64,000 bases of DNA from Shinella zoogloeoides (GTDB lineage: Bacteria; Pseudomonadota; Alphaproteobacteria; Rhizobiales; Rhizobiaceae), in NCBI RefSeq assembly GCF_033705735.1, contig NZ_CP131130.1, positions 3,421,501-3,485,500 of the forward strand, given 5' to 3'. Made by a program: the position numbers and the translations under genes. Below, in pieces: positions 9,974 to 19,633 of the stretch (its first letter is position 1; each line of letters opens with the position of its first letter). Below the pieces are notes generated by a model. It saw only the letters and a list, made by a program, of their open reading frames with translations, was not told the DNA's origin and ran no database searches.

Positions 9974-10639
9974 ATGAAATTTTCTGCCGTCGATGTCCGG
10001 CAGGCCGCTTCGGCCGCCGACATCGTCTACGAGGCCCTGCGCAGGGCGATCATCGAGGGGGAGATTGTCGAGGGCGAGAGCCTGCGCCAGGAAGAGCTTG
10101 CGCGGATGTTCAACACCAGCCGCATTCCCGTGCGCGAGGCGCTGTCCCGGCTGGAGCAGCACGGCCTCATCACCACCCAGCGCTACAAGGGCGCCGTCGT
10201 CGCCGGTCTCTCCATCGAGGAGATCGCCGAGATCTTCGAGTTCCGCGCGCTGATCGAGGCCGAGGTCATGCGCCTCGCCGTGCCTAATCTCGACCGGGAA
10301 ACGCTGGAGAAGGCTGCGCAATATTGCAGCGAGTTCGACCGGGAAACGGACCCGCACCGCTGGGGCGAGATCAACCGGCTTTTCCACTACACGCTCTACG
10401 AAGCTTCGCAGCGCCCCTATTATCTGCAGAACGTGCGCTCCTCGCTCGACCGCATCGACCGCTACCTGCGCGCCCAGCTCACCTTCACCAACGGCGTGCC
10501 TCGTGCCGGCCGCGAGCATGAGGCGATCCTCGCCGCCTGCGGGAAGGGCGATGCCGATCTCGCCTCGCGCCTGACGCGGGACCACATCCTCGATGCCGGA
10601 AAATCGCTGATGACCTTCCTGCGCGAGCAGCGTGGCTGA
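9974..10639 (+). CDS. GntR family (FCD) transcriptional regulator
   Basis: A 221-residue regulator with a winged-helix domain (ESLRQEELARMFNTSRIPVREALSRLE) and a C-terminal FCD domain (EFRALIEAEVMRL, then RLFHYTLYEASQRP). I start at the ATG at 9974, preceded by GGGGTGGGA; a longer frame to 9878 has no support. Divergent from the proline-racemase-family gene and probably its regulator, responding to a hydroxyproline-derived ligand; that link is inferred from position. Confidence 0.88.
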   Translation: MKFSAVDVRQAASAADIVYEALRRAIIEGEIVEGESLRQEELARMFNTSRIPVREALSRLEQHGLITTQRYKGAVVAGLSIEEIAEIFEFRALIEAEVMRLAVPNLDRETLEKAAQYCSEFDRETDPHRWGEINRLFHYTLYEASQRPYYLQNVRSSLDRIDRYLRAQLTFTNGVPRAGREHEAILAACGKGDADLASRLTRDHILDAGKSLMTFLREQRG

Positions 10640-10760
10640 TTAACCAGTCGTTTACCAAGCCGGCGAAAGATCGTGGAGAGGGGCGCCCTTTGGCGCGCCT
10701 TTTGCCGCCCGTTAGCCGGTGGCGTGCTATTTCGGGACAGATCCTTCCGGAGACCGTCCC

Positions 10761-11294
10761 ATGTTCGTTCGCAGCCTCGTACTTCTCGTCGGTTCGGCCA
10801 TCGCCGCCGCCACCTTCGTGCCCGGTCTTGCGACCCGCTATCTCGACCAGAGCGCAACCGCTTCGCCGGCGCAGGTCGAGAAGGCATCCGTGCCGGCGGC
10901 CGACGCGGCGCGCTACACCGGCAACCGCAGCGCGGTGATCGGCGCCGATGCGAACGGCCATTTCACCGGCCTGTTCTCCATCAACGGTCGCAAGGAAGAG
11001 GGCATGGTCGATACGGGCGCCAGCATGGTCGCCCTCAATGTCTCGACGGCCCAGCGTATCGGCATCGACAAGGCGAATCTCGATTTCCGCTATGCCGTGG
11101 AAACCGCCAACGGCAAGGCGCGCGCCGCCTATGTCCGCCTCGACCGGATCGAGATCGGCCCGGTGAGGATCGAGAATGTCGGCGCGATGGTGCTGGACGA
11201 CAAGGCGCTCTCCGGCACGCTGATCGGCATGAGCTTCCTGAAGGGCCTCGCCTCCTACAAGGTCGAGGACGGCCGGCTGCACCTCACGCGCTGA
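10761..11294 (+). CDS. Retropepsin-like clan AA aspartic protease (TIGR02281 type), membrane-anchored
   Basis: A 177-residue protein with an N-terminal hydrophobic segment (LVLLVGSAIAAATFV) that is a signal anchor, then a single aspartic protease lobe: EGMVDTGASMVALNVS carries the catalytic D-T-G, and TLIGMSFLKGL is the matching flap/hydrophobic block. It probably acts in the periplasm as a dimer; substrates of the family are unknown. GGAGA precedes the chosen ATG. It overlaps the convergent deoA gene by 11 bases. Confidence 0.85.
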   Translation: MFVRSLVLLVGSAIAAATFVPGLATRYLDQSATASPAQVEKASVPAADAARYTGNRSAVIGADANGHFTGLFSINGRKEEGMVDTGASMVALNVSTAQRIGIDKANLDFRYAVETANGKARAAYVRLDRIEIGPVRIENVGAMVLDDKALSGTLIGMSFLKGLASYKVEDGRLHLTR

Positions 11295-12600
11295 TGCGCG
11301 TGCGTATTTCGGGCAGTGCCGCCGGGGCGTCCGGCGTGATCCGATAGAGGCCGGCAAGCCGTTCGGCGGCCCGGGCCGCATCGGCCGCGCTCGCCGCATG
11401 GACGCGGCCGATCTCCTCACCCTTTTCCACCTTCGTTCCGAGCGGGCGTAGCCGGTCGAAGCCGACGCGGTGGTCGACCGCGTCGTCGGGCCGGCTACGC
11501 CCGCCGCCGAGCTCGATGACGGCAAGGCCGATGCCGCGCGTATCGCAGGCGGAAAGATAGCCGGCTTGCGCGGCGACGACGACAGGGCGGATGACCGGGG
11601 CCGACGCCAGGTGGGCGTCCGGTCTTTCCATGATATCGGCCGGCCCGCCCAGCGCGTGCACCATTCGGCCGAAGGTTTCCGCCGCCGCGCCGCTTGCGAG
11701 CGCTCCGGCCGCCTTCCCCTCTGCGGTGGCAAGGTCCGTCTCCAGTCCCGAGAGCACCAGCATTTCCGCGGCGAAGGCGAGGACGACGCGCTCCAGCCTT
11801 GTCCCGGCCTTCCCGCCCTTGAGAAAGGCGATGCAATTGGCGATCTCCACCGCATTGCCGGCGGCATCCGCCAGCGGCTGGTTCATGTCGGTGATAAGCG
11901 CGGCGGTCCTGACGCCGGCGCCGTTCGCCACCTCGACCAGCGAGCGGGCGAGCGTCTCTGCCTCCGCCGCATCCGTCATGAAGGCGCCGTTGCCGACCTT
12001 GACGTCGAGAACCAGCGACTGGAGACCCGCCGCGAGCTTCTTGGAAAGGATGGAGGCGGTGATCAGCGGCACGGAATCGACCGTCGCCGTCACGTCGCGG
12101 ATGGCATAGATGCGCTTGTCGGCCGGCGCGAGCGCCGCCGTCTGGCCGATGATCGCGCAGCCGATATCCTTCACCGTGCGGCGGAAGCGCTCGGCGGTCG
12201 GCATGATCGTGTAGCCGGGGATCGATTCCAGCTTGTCGAGCGTGCCGCCGGTATGGCCGAGGCCGCGGCCGGAGATCATCGGCACGGCAAGGCCGCAGGC
12301 CGCCGCGATGGGCGCCAGCATCAGCGAGACATTGTCGCCGACGCCGCCGGTGGAATGCTTGTCGGCAATCGGCCGGTCGATGCCGGACCAGTCGAGCACG
12401 TCGCCCGAATCGCGCATCGCAAGCGTCAGCGACACGGTCTCCTCGCGCGCCATGCCCTTGAACCAGACCGCCATGGCGAAGGCCGCGACCTGCCCCTCGG
12501 AGACGCTGCCATCCGTGATGCCTGCGACGAAGCCGGCGATCTCCTCGCGGGAGAGCGGCTCGCCGTTGCGTTTGCGGCGGATCGTCTCCTGCGGCAGCAT
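11284..12600 (-). CDS. deoA: Thymidine phosphorylase
   Basis: A 438-residue enzyme that splits thymidine or deoxyuridine with phosphate into base and deoxyribose-1-phosphate. Family blocks present are the N-terminal ETIRRKRNGEPLSREEI, the phosphate-binding KHSTGGVGDNVS, and SGRGLGHTGGTLDKLESIPG. It is the last gene of a minus-strand run (ATPase, permeases, cdd, PNP, deoC, deoA), starting 1 base after the deoC stop. The upstream in-frame extension to 12753 is antisense to deoC and not used. Confidence 0.95.
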   Translation of the reverse strand: MLPQETIRRKRNGEPLSREEIAGFVAGITDGSVSEGQVAAFAMAVWFKGMAREETVSLTLAMRDSGDVLDWSGIDRPIADKHSTGGVGDNVSLMLAPIAAACGLAVPMISGRGLGHTGGTLDKLESIPGYTIMPTAERFRRTVKDIGCAIIGQTAALAPADKRIYAIRDVTATVDSVPLITASILSKKLAAGLQSLVLDVKVGNGAFMTDAAEAETLARSLVEVANGAGVRTAALITDMNQPLADAAGNAVEIANCIAFLKGGKAGTRLERVVLAFAAEMLVLSGLETDLATAEGKAAGALASGAAAETFGRMVHALGGPADIMERPDAHLASAPVIRPVVVAAQAGYLSACDTRGIGLAVIELGGGRSRPDDAVDHRVGFDRLRPLGTKVEKGEEIGRVHAASAADAARAAERLAGLYRITPDAPAALPEIRTRISA

Positions 12601-12601
12601 C

Positions 12602-13363
12602 TCAGTAGCTCGCAGGCGCCGCCGGCGCGGGCCGACCGCCGAGCACGGCGAGAATGTCGTCGAGGAGGCCGGAGGCGCCGAAGCGGAAGGTTTTCGGCGT
12701 CGCCCAGCTTTCTCCCAAGATCGCGGCGGCGAGTGCGAGATAGTCACCCGCATCCGCCACGGTGCGCACGCCGCCCGCCGGCTTGAAGCCGACCGGCTTG
12801 CCGCTCGATTTGATGGCGTTCAGCATGATCCCGGCGGCCGGCAACGTGGCATTCACGGCCGCCTTGCCGGTGGAGGTCTTGATGAAGTCGCTGCCGGCGG
12901 CGATGGCAAGGTCGGAAGCCTCGCGGATCAGGGCCGGGTCCTTCAGTTCCCCGGTTTCAAGAATTGTCTTGAGAAGAACGGGCGGCGGGCAGGCGGCTCT
13001 TACGGCCGCCACCATTTCCGTCACGGCCTCTTCGTCGCCGGCAATGAAGTCGCGATAGGGAATGACGAGGTCGATCTCGTCCGCGCCGTCGGCGATCGCC
13101 TGCCGCATCCCGGCGACGACGGTGGCGACCGGCAAGTCGCCGGAGGGGAAATTGACGACGGTCGCGATCTTCACCGCATGGCCGGCGCCGAGGATGCCGC
13201 GCGCCTGCGCCACGAAGCGCGGCCAGATGCAGATGGCGGCAACCGGGCCGAACGGCGTCTGTGCCTTCGCGCAGAGCGTCTCGATGGCGGCTTCGTCGCA
13301 GGTGTCGGTCAGGTCGGTCAGGTCGAGCAGCGAAAGGGCTGCCTTCGCCGTATCCTCATGCAT
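12602..13363 (-). CDS. deoC: Deoxyribose-phosphate aldolase
   Basis: A 253-residue class I aldolase that cleaves 2-deoxyribose-5-phosphate to acetaldehyde and glyceraldehyde-3-phosphate. The Schiff-base lysine is K162 in SDFIKTSTGK, the second catalytic lysine is in PVGFKPAGGVRT, and ILETGELKD matches the family. It overlaps the PNP gene by 8 bases and leads directly into deoA, so the operon completes breakdown of deoxynucleosides. Confidence 0.95.
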   Translation of the reverse strand: MHEDTAKAALSLLDLTDLTDTCDEAAIETLCAKAQTPFGPVAAICIWPRFVAQARGILGAGHAVKIATVVNFPSGDLPVATVVAGMRQAIADGADEIDLVIPYRDFIAGDEEAVTEMVAAVRAACPPPVLLKTILETGELKDPALIREASDLAIAAGSDFIKTSTGKAAVNATLPAAGIMLNAIKSSGKPVGFKPAGGVRTVADAGDYLALAAAILGESWATPKTFRFGASGLLDDILAVLGGRPAPAAPASY

Positions 13364-14168
13364 GGTCGTCGTCTCCGCCCGCGATCATCCCGGCGAGGAT
13401 GGCGGCAAGCCGCTTTCCGCCGATCGGGGCCATGTCCTTGGTTTCGTGATGGCTGAGCTCGGCGCCCGTCATGCCGGCGCCGAAATTGGTGATGACCGAG
13501 GCGGCCGCGACCCTGAGGCCGATATGCCGTGCGATCAGCACCTCCGGCACGGTCGACATGCCGACGGCATCCGCGCCGAGGACGCGGGCCATGCGGATCT
13601 CCGCCGGCGTCTCGAAGCTCGGCCCGGAGAACCACATGTAGACGCCGCTCGAAAGCGGGATGTCGAGCTTCGCCGCCGCCGCCTCCATGCGCGCGGCAAG
13701 GTCCGCGTCATAGGCATTCGTCATGCCGACGAAGCGGTCGTCGCTTTCGAGACCGATCAGCGGGTTGGTACCGGAAAAATTGATGTGGTCGGAAATGCGC
13801 ATCACCGAGCCGGGCGGCATGTCCTCGCGCAGCGAGCCTGCCGAATTGGTGAGGATCAGCGAGGTGACGCCGAGCCCCTTCAGCACCTCGATGGGCGTGC
13901 GCATGGCATTGGCGTCGCCCCGCTCGTAATAGTGCACCCGGCCGGACAGCATGACGACCGGCACCGCGCCGAGAAAGCCGATGACCATTTCGCCGGCATG
14001 GCCGGAGACGCTGCTCTGCGGAAAGCTCGGCAGATCCGAATAGGGGATGCGCAACGGATCGCGCACGGCCTCTACCAGCTTGCCGAGGCCCGAGCCGAGC
14101 ACGATGCCGTAGCGCGGCGCGACGCCGCCGAGGCGGGAGATCAGGAGGTCGGTCGTTGCCGCGCTCAT
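13356..14168 (-). CDS. Purine nucleoside phosphorylase (trimeric, PNP/MTAP type)
   Basis: A 270-residue enzyme that phosphorolyses inosine and guanosine. Motifs: YGIVLGSGLGKL (phosphate site), SGRVHYYERGDA, LILTNSAGSL, and GPSFETPAEIRM with a late ASVITNFGAGM. This is the high-molecular-weight-nucleoside PNP class II (trimeric), not DeoD. The start ATG overlaps the cdd stop (ATGA). The longer frame to 14405 runs antisense through cdd and is not used. Confidence 0.92.
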   Translation of the reverse strand: MSAATTDLLISRLGGVAPRYGIVLGSGLGKLVEAVRDPLRIPYSDLPSFPQSSVSGHAGEMVIGFLGAVPVVMLSGRVHYYERGDANAMRTPIEVLKGLGVTSLILTNSAGSLREDMPPGSVMRISDHINFSGTNPLIGLESDDRFVGMTNAYDADLAARMEAAAAKLDIPLSSGVYMWFSGPSFETPAEIRMARVLGADAVGMSTVPEVLIARHIGLRVAAASVITNFGAGMTGAELSHHETKDMAPIGGKRLAAILAGMIAGGDDDHA

Positions 14169-14557
14169 CCGATCGTGTCCGTCGCAAAGCCGTGCGGCAG
14201 CAGGTCTTCCATGGTCATGGTCTTCTTCACGCCGGTCTCGTCGCACAGATAGATCGGCGTCTTCGCCGCGGCGAATTCCGCGATCTTCTGCCGGCAACCG
14301 CCACAGGGCGGGCAGAGCGGCAGCTTTTCCGCGATCACCGCCATCTCGACGATCTTCCTGTTGCCGGCCATGATCATCTGGCTGATCGCCGTCGGCTCGG
14401 CGCACCAGCCCTGCGGGAAGGAGATGTTCTCGATATTGGCGCCGGCATAGATCTTGCCGTCCTCGGCGCGGATCGCCGCGCCGACCGGGAACTTGGAATA
14501 GGGCGCATAGGCGAGGCGCATGGCCGCGCGCGCCGCCTCGAAGAGGTCGTGGGACAT
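14165..14557 (-). CDS. cdd: Cytidine deaminase
   Basis: A 130-residue zinc deaminase converting cytidine and deoxycytidine to uridine forms. Zinc ligands C52, C85 and C88 and catalytic E54 are present in WCAEPTAIS and LCPPCGGCRQ; the N-terminal YSKFPVGAAI contacts the nucleoside. It is the homotetrameric short type. Its stop overlaps the PNP start and it begins 1 base after the permease stop. Confidence 0.95.
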   Translation of the reverse strand: MSHDLFEAARAAMRLAYAPYSKFPVGAAIRAEDGKIYAGANIENISFPQGWCAEPTAISQMIMAGNRKIVEMAVIAEKLPLCPPCGGCRQKIAEFAAAKTPIYLCDETGVKKTMTMEDLLPHGFATDTIG

Positions 14558-14558
14558 T

Positions 14559-15530
14559 TCATCGCTCCTTGACGTAGGGCACGCCGCCGGCCTTGGGCGG
14601 AATGGCCTTGCCGATGAAGCCTGCGAGCAGGATCACCGTCAGGATATAGGGCAGCGCCTGCATGAGCTGCACCGGCACCTTGCCGATCAGCAGGAAGGCA
14701 TAGCCCTGGTAGCGGATGGCGAAGGCGTCGAGGAAGCCGAAGAGCAGGCAGGCGAAGAGGATATTCTTCGGCCGCCACTTGGCAAAGATGAGGGCGGCGA
14801 GCGCGATATAGCCCTTGCCCGCCGTCATGCCCTTGGTGAAGCCGGCATTGGCGGCCAGCGACAGGTAGGCGCCGGCAATGCCGCACAGGATGCCGCAGCA
14901 GATGACGGCGCGGTAGCGCAGCCAGAGCACCGAGATGCCGGCCGTGTCGACCGCGCTCGGATTCTCGCCGACGGCGCGCAGGCGAAGGCCGAAGCGCGTG
15001 CGATAGAGGATCCACCAGCTCACCGGCACCATCAGGAAGGCGAGCCAGGTGAGCGGCGAATGGCCGGAAAGCAGGCCCGAATAGATCGGGCCGAGGATCG
15101 GCACGTCGCGGACGGCATCCGCGAAGGGCAGTCTGATCGTGCCGAAGCGGCCGCTGTCGGAAAGCGCCGGCGTGCGCCCGCCCTGGCCGAACCAGGCCTG
15201 GCCGAGGATGACGGTGGCGCCGGCGACGACGAAATTGATGGCGACGCCCGAGACGATCTGGCTGCCGCGCTGGGTGATCGAGGCATAGCCGTGCACCAGC
15301 GAGAGCAGCACGGAAATGAGGATGGCGGCCGAAAGCCCCATCGCCACCGATTGGGTAAGATAGGAGACGGTGCCCGCGGCGAAGGCCGCGCCCAGCATCT
15401 TGCCTTCGAGGCCGATGTCGAAGACGCCGGCCCGCTCGGTGAAGAGGCCGGCAAGCGCTGCGAGGATCAGCGGCGTCGAAAGGCGGACGGTCGATTGTGC
15501 CAGCTCGATGATGACCTGAAAGAAATCCAT
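14559..15530 (-). CDS. ABC transporter permease, nucleoside (BMP family) second subunit
   Basis: A 323-residue membrane protein of the YufQ/NupQ type. Conserved GVFDIGLEGKMLGAAFAAG (the NIGxEGxM-like loop of this family) follows the first membrane segments, and GENPSAVDTAGI is the cytoplasmic coupling region. It pairs with the permease 5 bases upstream at 15536-16669. With the double ATPase and BmpA it should import nucleosides. The start at 15530 fits the spacing; the longer frame to 16430 is antisense-shifted and not used. Confidence 0.9.
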   Translation of the reverse strand: MDFFQVIIELAQSTVRLSTPLILAALAGLFTERAGVFDIGLEGKMLGAAFAAGTVSYLTQSVAMGLSAAILISVLLSLVHGYASITQRGSQIVSGVAINFVVAGATVILGQAWFGQGGRTPALSDSGRFGTIRLPFADAVRDVPILGPIYSGLLSGHSPLTWLAFLMVPVSWWILYRTRFGLRLRAVGENPSAVDTAGISVLWLRYRAVICCGILCGIAGAYLSLAANAGFTKGMTAGKGYIALAALIFAKWRPKNILFACLLFGFLDAFAIRYQGYAFLLIGKVPVQLMQALPYILTVILLAGFIGKAIPPKAGGVPYVKER

Positions 15531-15535
15531 GGCGA

Positions 15536-16669
15536 TCAGGCTCCCTTGGTGGCGGCGACGTCGCGCGTCTTCGGCGAGAGGCCGAGGATGATCCGCGTGA
15601 TGGCCGGACGGAACATGTGCTCGAGCGCGCCGGCGAAGAGGATCACGAGGCCCTGGATGATGACGATCATGTCGCGGGAGATGGAGGGCATCTCGAAGGA
15701 GATCTCCGCCCCGCCCTGGTAGAGCATGCCGAAGAGGAGGGCGGCGGGAATGATGCCCGCCGGATGCGAGCGGCCCATCAGCGCCACGGCAATGCCGACG
15801 AAGCCGGCGCCCTGCACGAAATCGAGCTGCATGCGGAACTGCTCGCCCATGATCGGGTTCAGCGCCATCATGCCGGCTAGGCCGCCGGAGATCATCATGG
15901 TGATGATGATGATCCGCGATTCCTTGATGCCGGCATAGCGCGCGGCGGCGGGGCTGTGGCCCATGGTGCGCATCTCGTAGCCGAGCTTCGTGCGCCAGAT
16001 CAGCACCCAGACGCCGAAGGCGGCGACAAGCGCCAGCAGGAAGGAGATGTTGAACGGCGCGGTGCCGACGGAAAGCCCGAAGATATTCATCAGCCAGTCG
16101 AGCTTGGGAAGCTGCCCGCCCGCTTCGAAGGTGCGGGTTTCGAGCGACATGGAGCCGAGCGGCTTGAACACCTTGTTGAGCAGGTAGTTCATCAGGCTCG
16201 CGGCGATGAAGTTGAACATGATCGTCGTGATGACGATATGGCTGCCGCGCTTGGCCTGCAGCCAGCCGGGGATCAGCGCCCAGAGTGCGCCGAAGAAGGC
16301 GGCGCCGGCAATGGCGATGGGGAAGAGCAGATACCAGGGCAGCGTATGGTCGAAGGCAAGGCAGGCCAGCGTCACGCCGATGCCGCCGATATAGGCCTGC
16401 CCCTCGCCGCCGATATTGAAGAGGCCGCAATGGAAGGCGACCGCCACGGCAAGGCCGGTGAAGATGAAGGTCGTCGTATAATAGAGCGTGAAGCCGATAT
16501 ATTCGCCGCGGCCGAAGGCGCCGTTGACCATGTGGTAGGCGGCCTGCAGCGGGCTCTCGCCGACGATCAGCACGACGAGGCCGGAAATCAGGAAGGCGAC
16601 GGCGAGGTTGACCAGCGGAATGAGGCCATATTCCGCCCAGGCCGGCAGCTTCGCATAGGGAACACTCAT
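15536..16669 (-). CDS. ABC transporter permease, nucleoside (BMP family) first subunit
   Basis: A 377-residue membrane protein of the YufP/NupP type. The conserved loop is CGLFNIGGEGQAYIGGIG, and the coupling helix region is MRTMGHSPAAARYAGI. About nine hydrophobic segments can be counted. It overlaps the ATPase stop by 4 bases. Operon position between the ATPase and the second permease, with cdd, PNP, deoC and deoA following, points to nucleoside import. Confidence 0.9.
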   Translation of the reverse strand: MSVPYAKLPAWAEYGLIPLVNLAVAFLISGLVVLIVGESPLQAAYHMVNGAFGRGEYIGFTLYYTTTFIFTGLAVAVAFHCGLFNIGGEGQAYIGGIGVTLACLAFDHTLPWYLLFPIAIAGAAFFGALWALIPGWLQAKRGSHIVITTIMFNFIAASLMNYLLNKVFKPLGSMSLETRTFEAGGQLPKLDWLMNIFGLSVGTAPFNISFLLALVAAFGVWVLIWRTKLGYEMRTMGHSPAAARYAGIKESRIIIITMMISGGLAGMMALNPIMGEQFRMQLDFVQGAGFVGIAVALMGRSHPAGIIPAALLFGMLYQGGAEISFEMPSISRDMIVIIQGLVILFAGALEHMFRPAITRIILGLSPKTRDVAATKGA

Positions 16670-18201
16670 TCGGCGGCCTCCTTCGAGCCTTCCACGCCGG
16701 CCATCAACAGGCCGAGTTCTCCTTCAGAGGCATCGGGGGCGCGCTCGCCGACGACGCGGCCGGCGAACATCACCAGGATACGGTCGGACAGCGCGCGGAT
16801 CTCGTCGAGCTCGACGGAGACGAGCAGCACGGCTTTGCCCTGGTCGCGCATCTCGATGATGCGCCTGTGGATGAATTCGATGGCGCCGACATCGACGCCG
16901 CGCGTCGGCTGGCCGATGATCAGCACGTCGGGCCCACGCTCCATCTCGCGCGCCAGCACGATCTTCTGCTGGTTGCCGCCGGAAAAATTGGCGGTCTTCA
17001 GCCGCGGGTTCGGCGGGCGGATATCGTAGGCGGCGATCTTCTCCTCCGCCTCGGCGCGGATTGCGTCGATGTCGAGCAGCAGGCCCTTCCGGTATTTCGG
17101 ATCGTCGTGATAGCCGAGGATGGCATTCTCGCTCTCGTCGAACTTCAGGACGAGGCCGACATGGTGGCGGTCTTCCGGCACATGGGCGAGGCCCCGCTTG
17201 CGCAGTTCCGCCGGATCGGCATTGCCTGTCACGTCGATGGGGCTGCCATTGAGCAGCACGGTGCCGGCCCGGGCGCGGCGGATGCCGGAGATCGCCTCCA
17301 GCAGCTCCGACTGGCCGTTGCCTGCAACGCCGGCGATGCCGACGATCTCGCCGGCGCGGATATCGAAGGAGACGTCGTCGACCATGGTGACGCCGCGGCT
17401 GTCGCGCACGGTGAGGTTCTTCACCGAGAGCTTGACGTCGGCGGGCCTGGCCTCGCCTTTCTCGACGCGCAGGAGCACGCGGCGGCCGACCATCAGCTCG
17501 GCCAGTTCCTCGACGGAGGTTTCCTTCGTCGTGCGCGTCGCCACCATCTCGCCGCGGCGCATGACGGAGACTTCGTCGGTGATCGCCATGATCTCGCGCA
17601 GCTTGTGGGTGATGAGGAGGACCGTCTTTCCCTGCTCCTTCAATTGCTGGAGGATGCGGAAGAGATGGTCGGCCTCGGCCGGCGTGAGCACGCCCGTCGG
17701 CTCGTCGAGGATGAGGATGTCGGCCTTGCGGTAGAGGGCCTTGAGGATTTCCACGCGCTGCTGGATGCCGACCGGCAGTTCCTCGATCACTGCGTCGGGA
17801 TCGACCTCCAGCGCATATTCCTTCTCCAGCCGCTTCAACTCGGCGCGTGCCTTGGTGATGCCGGCATTGAGGATCTGGCTCTCCTCCGCGCCGAGCATGA
17901 TGTTCTCCAGCACGGTGAAGTTCTCGACCAGCATGAAGTGCTGGTGCACCATGCCGATGCCGGCCGCGATGGCGGCGTTGGGGTCGCGGATATCGGCCGT
18001 CTGCCCGTTGATCACGATGTCGCCGTGGTCGGCCTGGTAGAAGCCGTAGAGGATCGACATGAGGGTGGATTTTCCGGCGCCGTTCTCGCCGATGATACCG
18101 TGAATGGTGCCTTTGCGGACCTTCAGGTTGATGTTCCGGTTGGCGTGGACGAGGCCGAAGCTCTTGTCGATGCCCTTTAGTTCGATTGCCAGTTCGTTCA
18201 T
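16666..18201 (-). CDS. ABC transporter ATP-binding protein with two ATPase domains (nucleoside importer)
   Basis: A 511-residue tandem ATPase. The first domain has Walker A GENGAGKST, Q-loop VHQHF and Walker B ILILDEPT. The second has a degenerate A loop (GVAGNGQSE) and a good signature FSGGNQQKIVLARE. One normal and one degenerate site is usual for sugar/nucleoside (CUT2, BMP) importers. It heads the operon running down to deoA. The binding protein gene lies 440 bases upstream, separated by slyX on the other strand. Confidence 0.94.
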   Translation of the reverse strand: MNELAIELKGIDKSFGLVHANRNINLKVRKGTIHGIIGENGAGKSTLMSILYGFYQADHGDIVINGQTADIRDPNAAIAAGIGMVHQHFMLVENFTVLENIMLGAEESQILNAGITKARAELKRLEKEYALEVDPDAVIEELPVGIQQRVEILKALYRKADILILDEPTGVLTPAEADHLFRILQQLKEQGKTVLLITHKLREIMAITDEVSVMRRGEMVATRTTKETSVEELAELMVGRRVLLRVEKGEARPADVKLSVKNLTVRDSRGVTMVDDVSFDIRAGEIVGIAGVAGNGQSELLEAISGIRRARAGTVLLNGSPIDVTGNADPAELRKRGLAHVPEDRHHVGLVLKFDESENAILGYHDDPKYRKGLLLDIDAIRAEAEEKIAAYDIRPPNPRLKTANFSGGNQQKIVLAREMERGPDVLIIGQPTRGVDVGAIEFIHRRIIEMRDQGKAVLLVSVELDEIRALSDRILVMFAGRVVGERAPDASEGELGLLMAGVEGSKEAAE

Positions 18202-18358
18202 GACGATCCACTCTTACGGGGATTCGGGGCCGGCGGCCGTGGGCCGATCGGTCTTAGTCTTGTTGCTTCCGCAGCGCTTGTCCAGTCCGATTGCGGGTGC
18301 CGTCCAGGGCCGCTATAGCTCGTTCGACCGGCCCCGACCGACGAGGAGAGCCCCGACC

Positions 18359-18583
18359 ATGTCCCATTCTTCCCTAGACAGCCAGGCCGAGCGCATCGCC
18401 CGCCTGGAGGAGCATGTCGCCCATCAGGCGCAGACGATCGAGGAGCTTTCCGACCAGCTCGCCGAGCAATGGCGCGTCGTCGAGCAGGTGCGCTCGAAGC
18501 TCGACCGGCTCACGGAACGTTTCCTCGCATTGGAAGAGGGGTCTCTCGATGCCCCGGCCATTACCCGCCCGCCGCATTATTGA
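18359..18583 (+). CDS. slyX: SlyX family protein
   Basis: A 74-residue protein that is almost wholly a predicted coiled coil (AERIARLEEHVAHQAQTIEELSDQL, then VRSKLDRLTERFLALE) and ends in PPHY, the classic SlyX tail. GAGGAGAG precedes the ATG. Function is not known in any bacterium with certainty. It is transcribed against the surrounding nucleoside transport genes and separates the binding protein from its ATPase. Confidence 0.88.
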   Translation: MSHSSLDSQAERIARLEEHVAHQAQTIEELSDQLAEQWRVVEQVRSKLDRLTERFLALEEGSLDAPAITRPPHY

Positions 18584-18640
18584 GCAGGCAGAACGGAATC
18601 GGCCCGCCTGCGTCGCCGCAAGCGGGCCGTTCGACAGGCC

Positions 18641-19633
18641 TTAGTAGGGGCAGGTCTCGTCCGACATGTAGTCGTGTACCTTCACCGTGCCGGCAATGAT
18701 GTCGGCGCGCGCCTTGTCGATGGCGGCCTTCATTTCCGGAGTGATGAGCGGGGCGTTGTTCTCGTCCATGGCGACGTCGACGCCGTTTTCCTTGAGGCCG
18801 AGCACGTTGATGCCGGGCTGGAACTTGTCTTCCTTGGCCGACATGAAGGCATCGTAGACGGCGACGTCGACGCGCTTGACCATCGAGGTCAGGACCTTGC
18901 CGGGATGCAGGCCGTTCTGGTTGGAATCGACGCCGATGCCGAGCTTGCCGGCATCCGCCGCGGCCTGCAGGACGCCGACGCCCGTGCCGCCGGCAGCGTG
19001 GTAGACCACGTCCGAACCCTGGTCGAACTGCGACTTGGCGATCTCGCCGCCCTTGACCGGGTCGTTCCAGGCGTCCGGCGTCGTGCCCGTATAGGCTTCG
19101 AGGACGTTATAGTCCGGGCCGAGGGACTTCGCGCCGCCGATATAGCCGCAGGCGAACTTGTGAATCAGCGGGATGTCCATGCCGCCGACGAAGCTGACGG
19201 TCTTGGTCTTGGACGCCATGCCGGCGAGGATGCCGGCGAGCCACCCGCCCTCTTCTTCCTTGAAGACGACCGAGCGGACATTCGGCTTGTCGAGCACCAT
19301 GTCGATGATGGCGAACTTGGTGTCGGGATATTCCGCCGCGACCTTCTCGAGCTGCGCGGCCCAGGAGAAGCCGGCCATGACGATCGGATTGTTGCCGTCG
19401 CTGGCGAAGCGGCGCAGGGCCTGCTCGCGCTGCGCGTCGTTGGCGATCTCGAAATCGCGGTATTCGATGCCCGTCTCGGCCTTGAACTTTTCCGCGCCGT
19501 TATAGGCCGCTTCGTTGAACGACTTGTCGAACTTGCCGCCGAGGTCATAGATGATTGCCGGCTTGATGTCCGCGGCGAGCGCGCTGGCCGACATGGCGGC
19601 CGTGGCAAGAAGGGTGAGAAGGGTCTTTTTCAT
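18641..19633 (-). CDS. BMP family nucleoside-binding lipoprotein-like periplasmic protein
   Basis: A 330-residue substrate-binding protein. The first 20 residues (MKKTLLTLLATAAMSASALA) are a signal peptide with a cleavable Ala-Leu-Ala end and no lipobox cysteine. The mature part opens IKPAIIYDLGGKFDKSFNEAAYNGAEKF, the Med/BMP/PnrA signature with the nucleobase-stacking Phe and Asp. GWLAGILAGMASKT and HAAGGTGVGVLQAA follow. It should deliver nucleosides to the ABC complex encoded at 14559-18201. Confidence 0.93.
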   Translation of the reverse strand: MKKTLLTLLATAAMSASALAADIKPAIIYDLGGKFDKSFNEAAYNGAEKFKAETGIEYRDFEIANDAQREQALRRFASDGNNPIVMAGFSWAAQLEKVAAEYPDTKFAIIDMVLDKPNVRSVVFKEEEGGWLAGILAGMASKTKTVSFVGGMDIPLIHKFACGYIGGAKSLGPDYNVLEAYTGTTPDAWNDPVKGGEIAKSQFDQGSDVVYHAAGGTGVGVLQAAADAGKLGIGVDSNQNGLHPGKVLTSMVKRVDVAVYDAFMSAKEDKFQPGINVLGLKENGVDVAMDENNAPLITPEMKAAIDKARADIIAGTVKVHDYMSDETCPY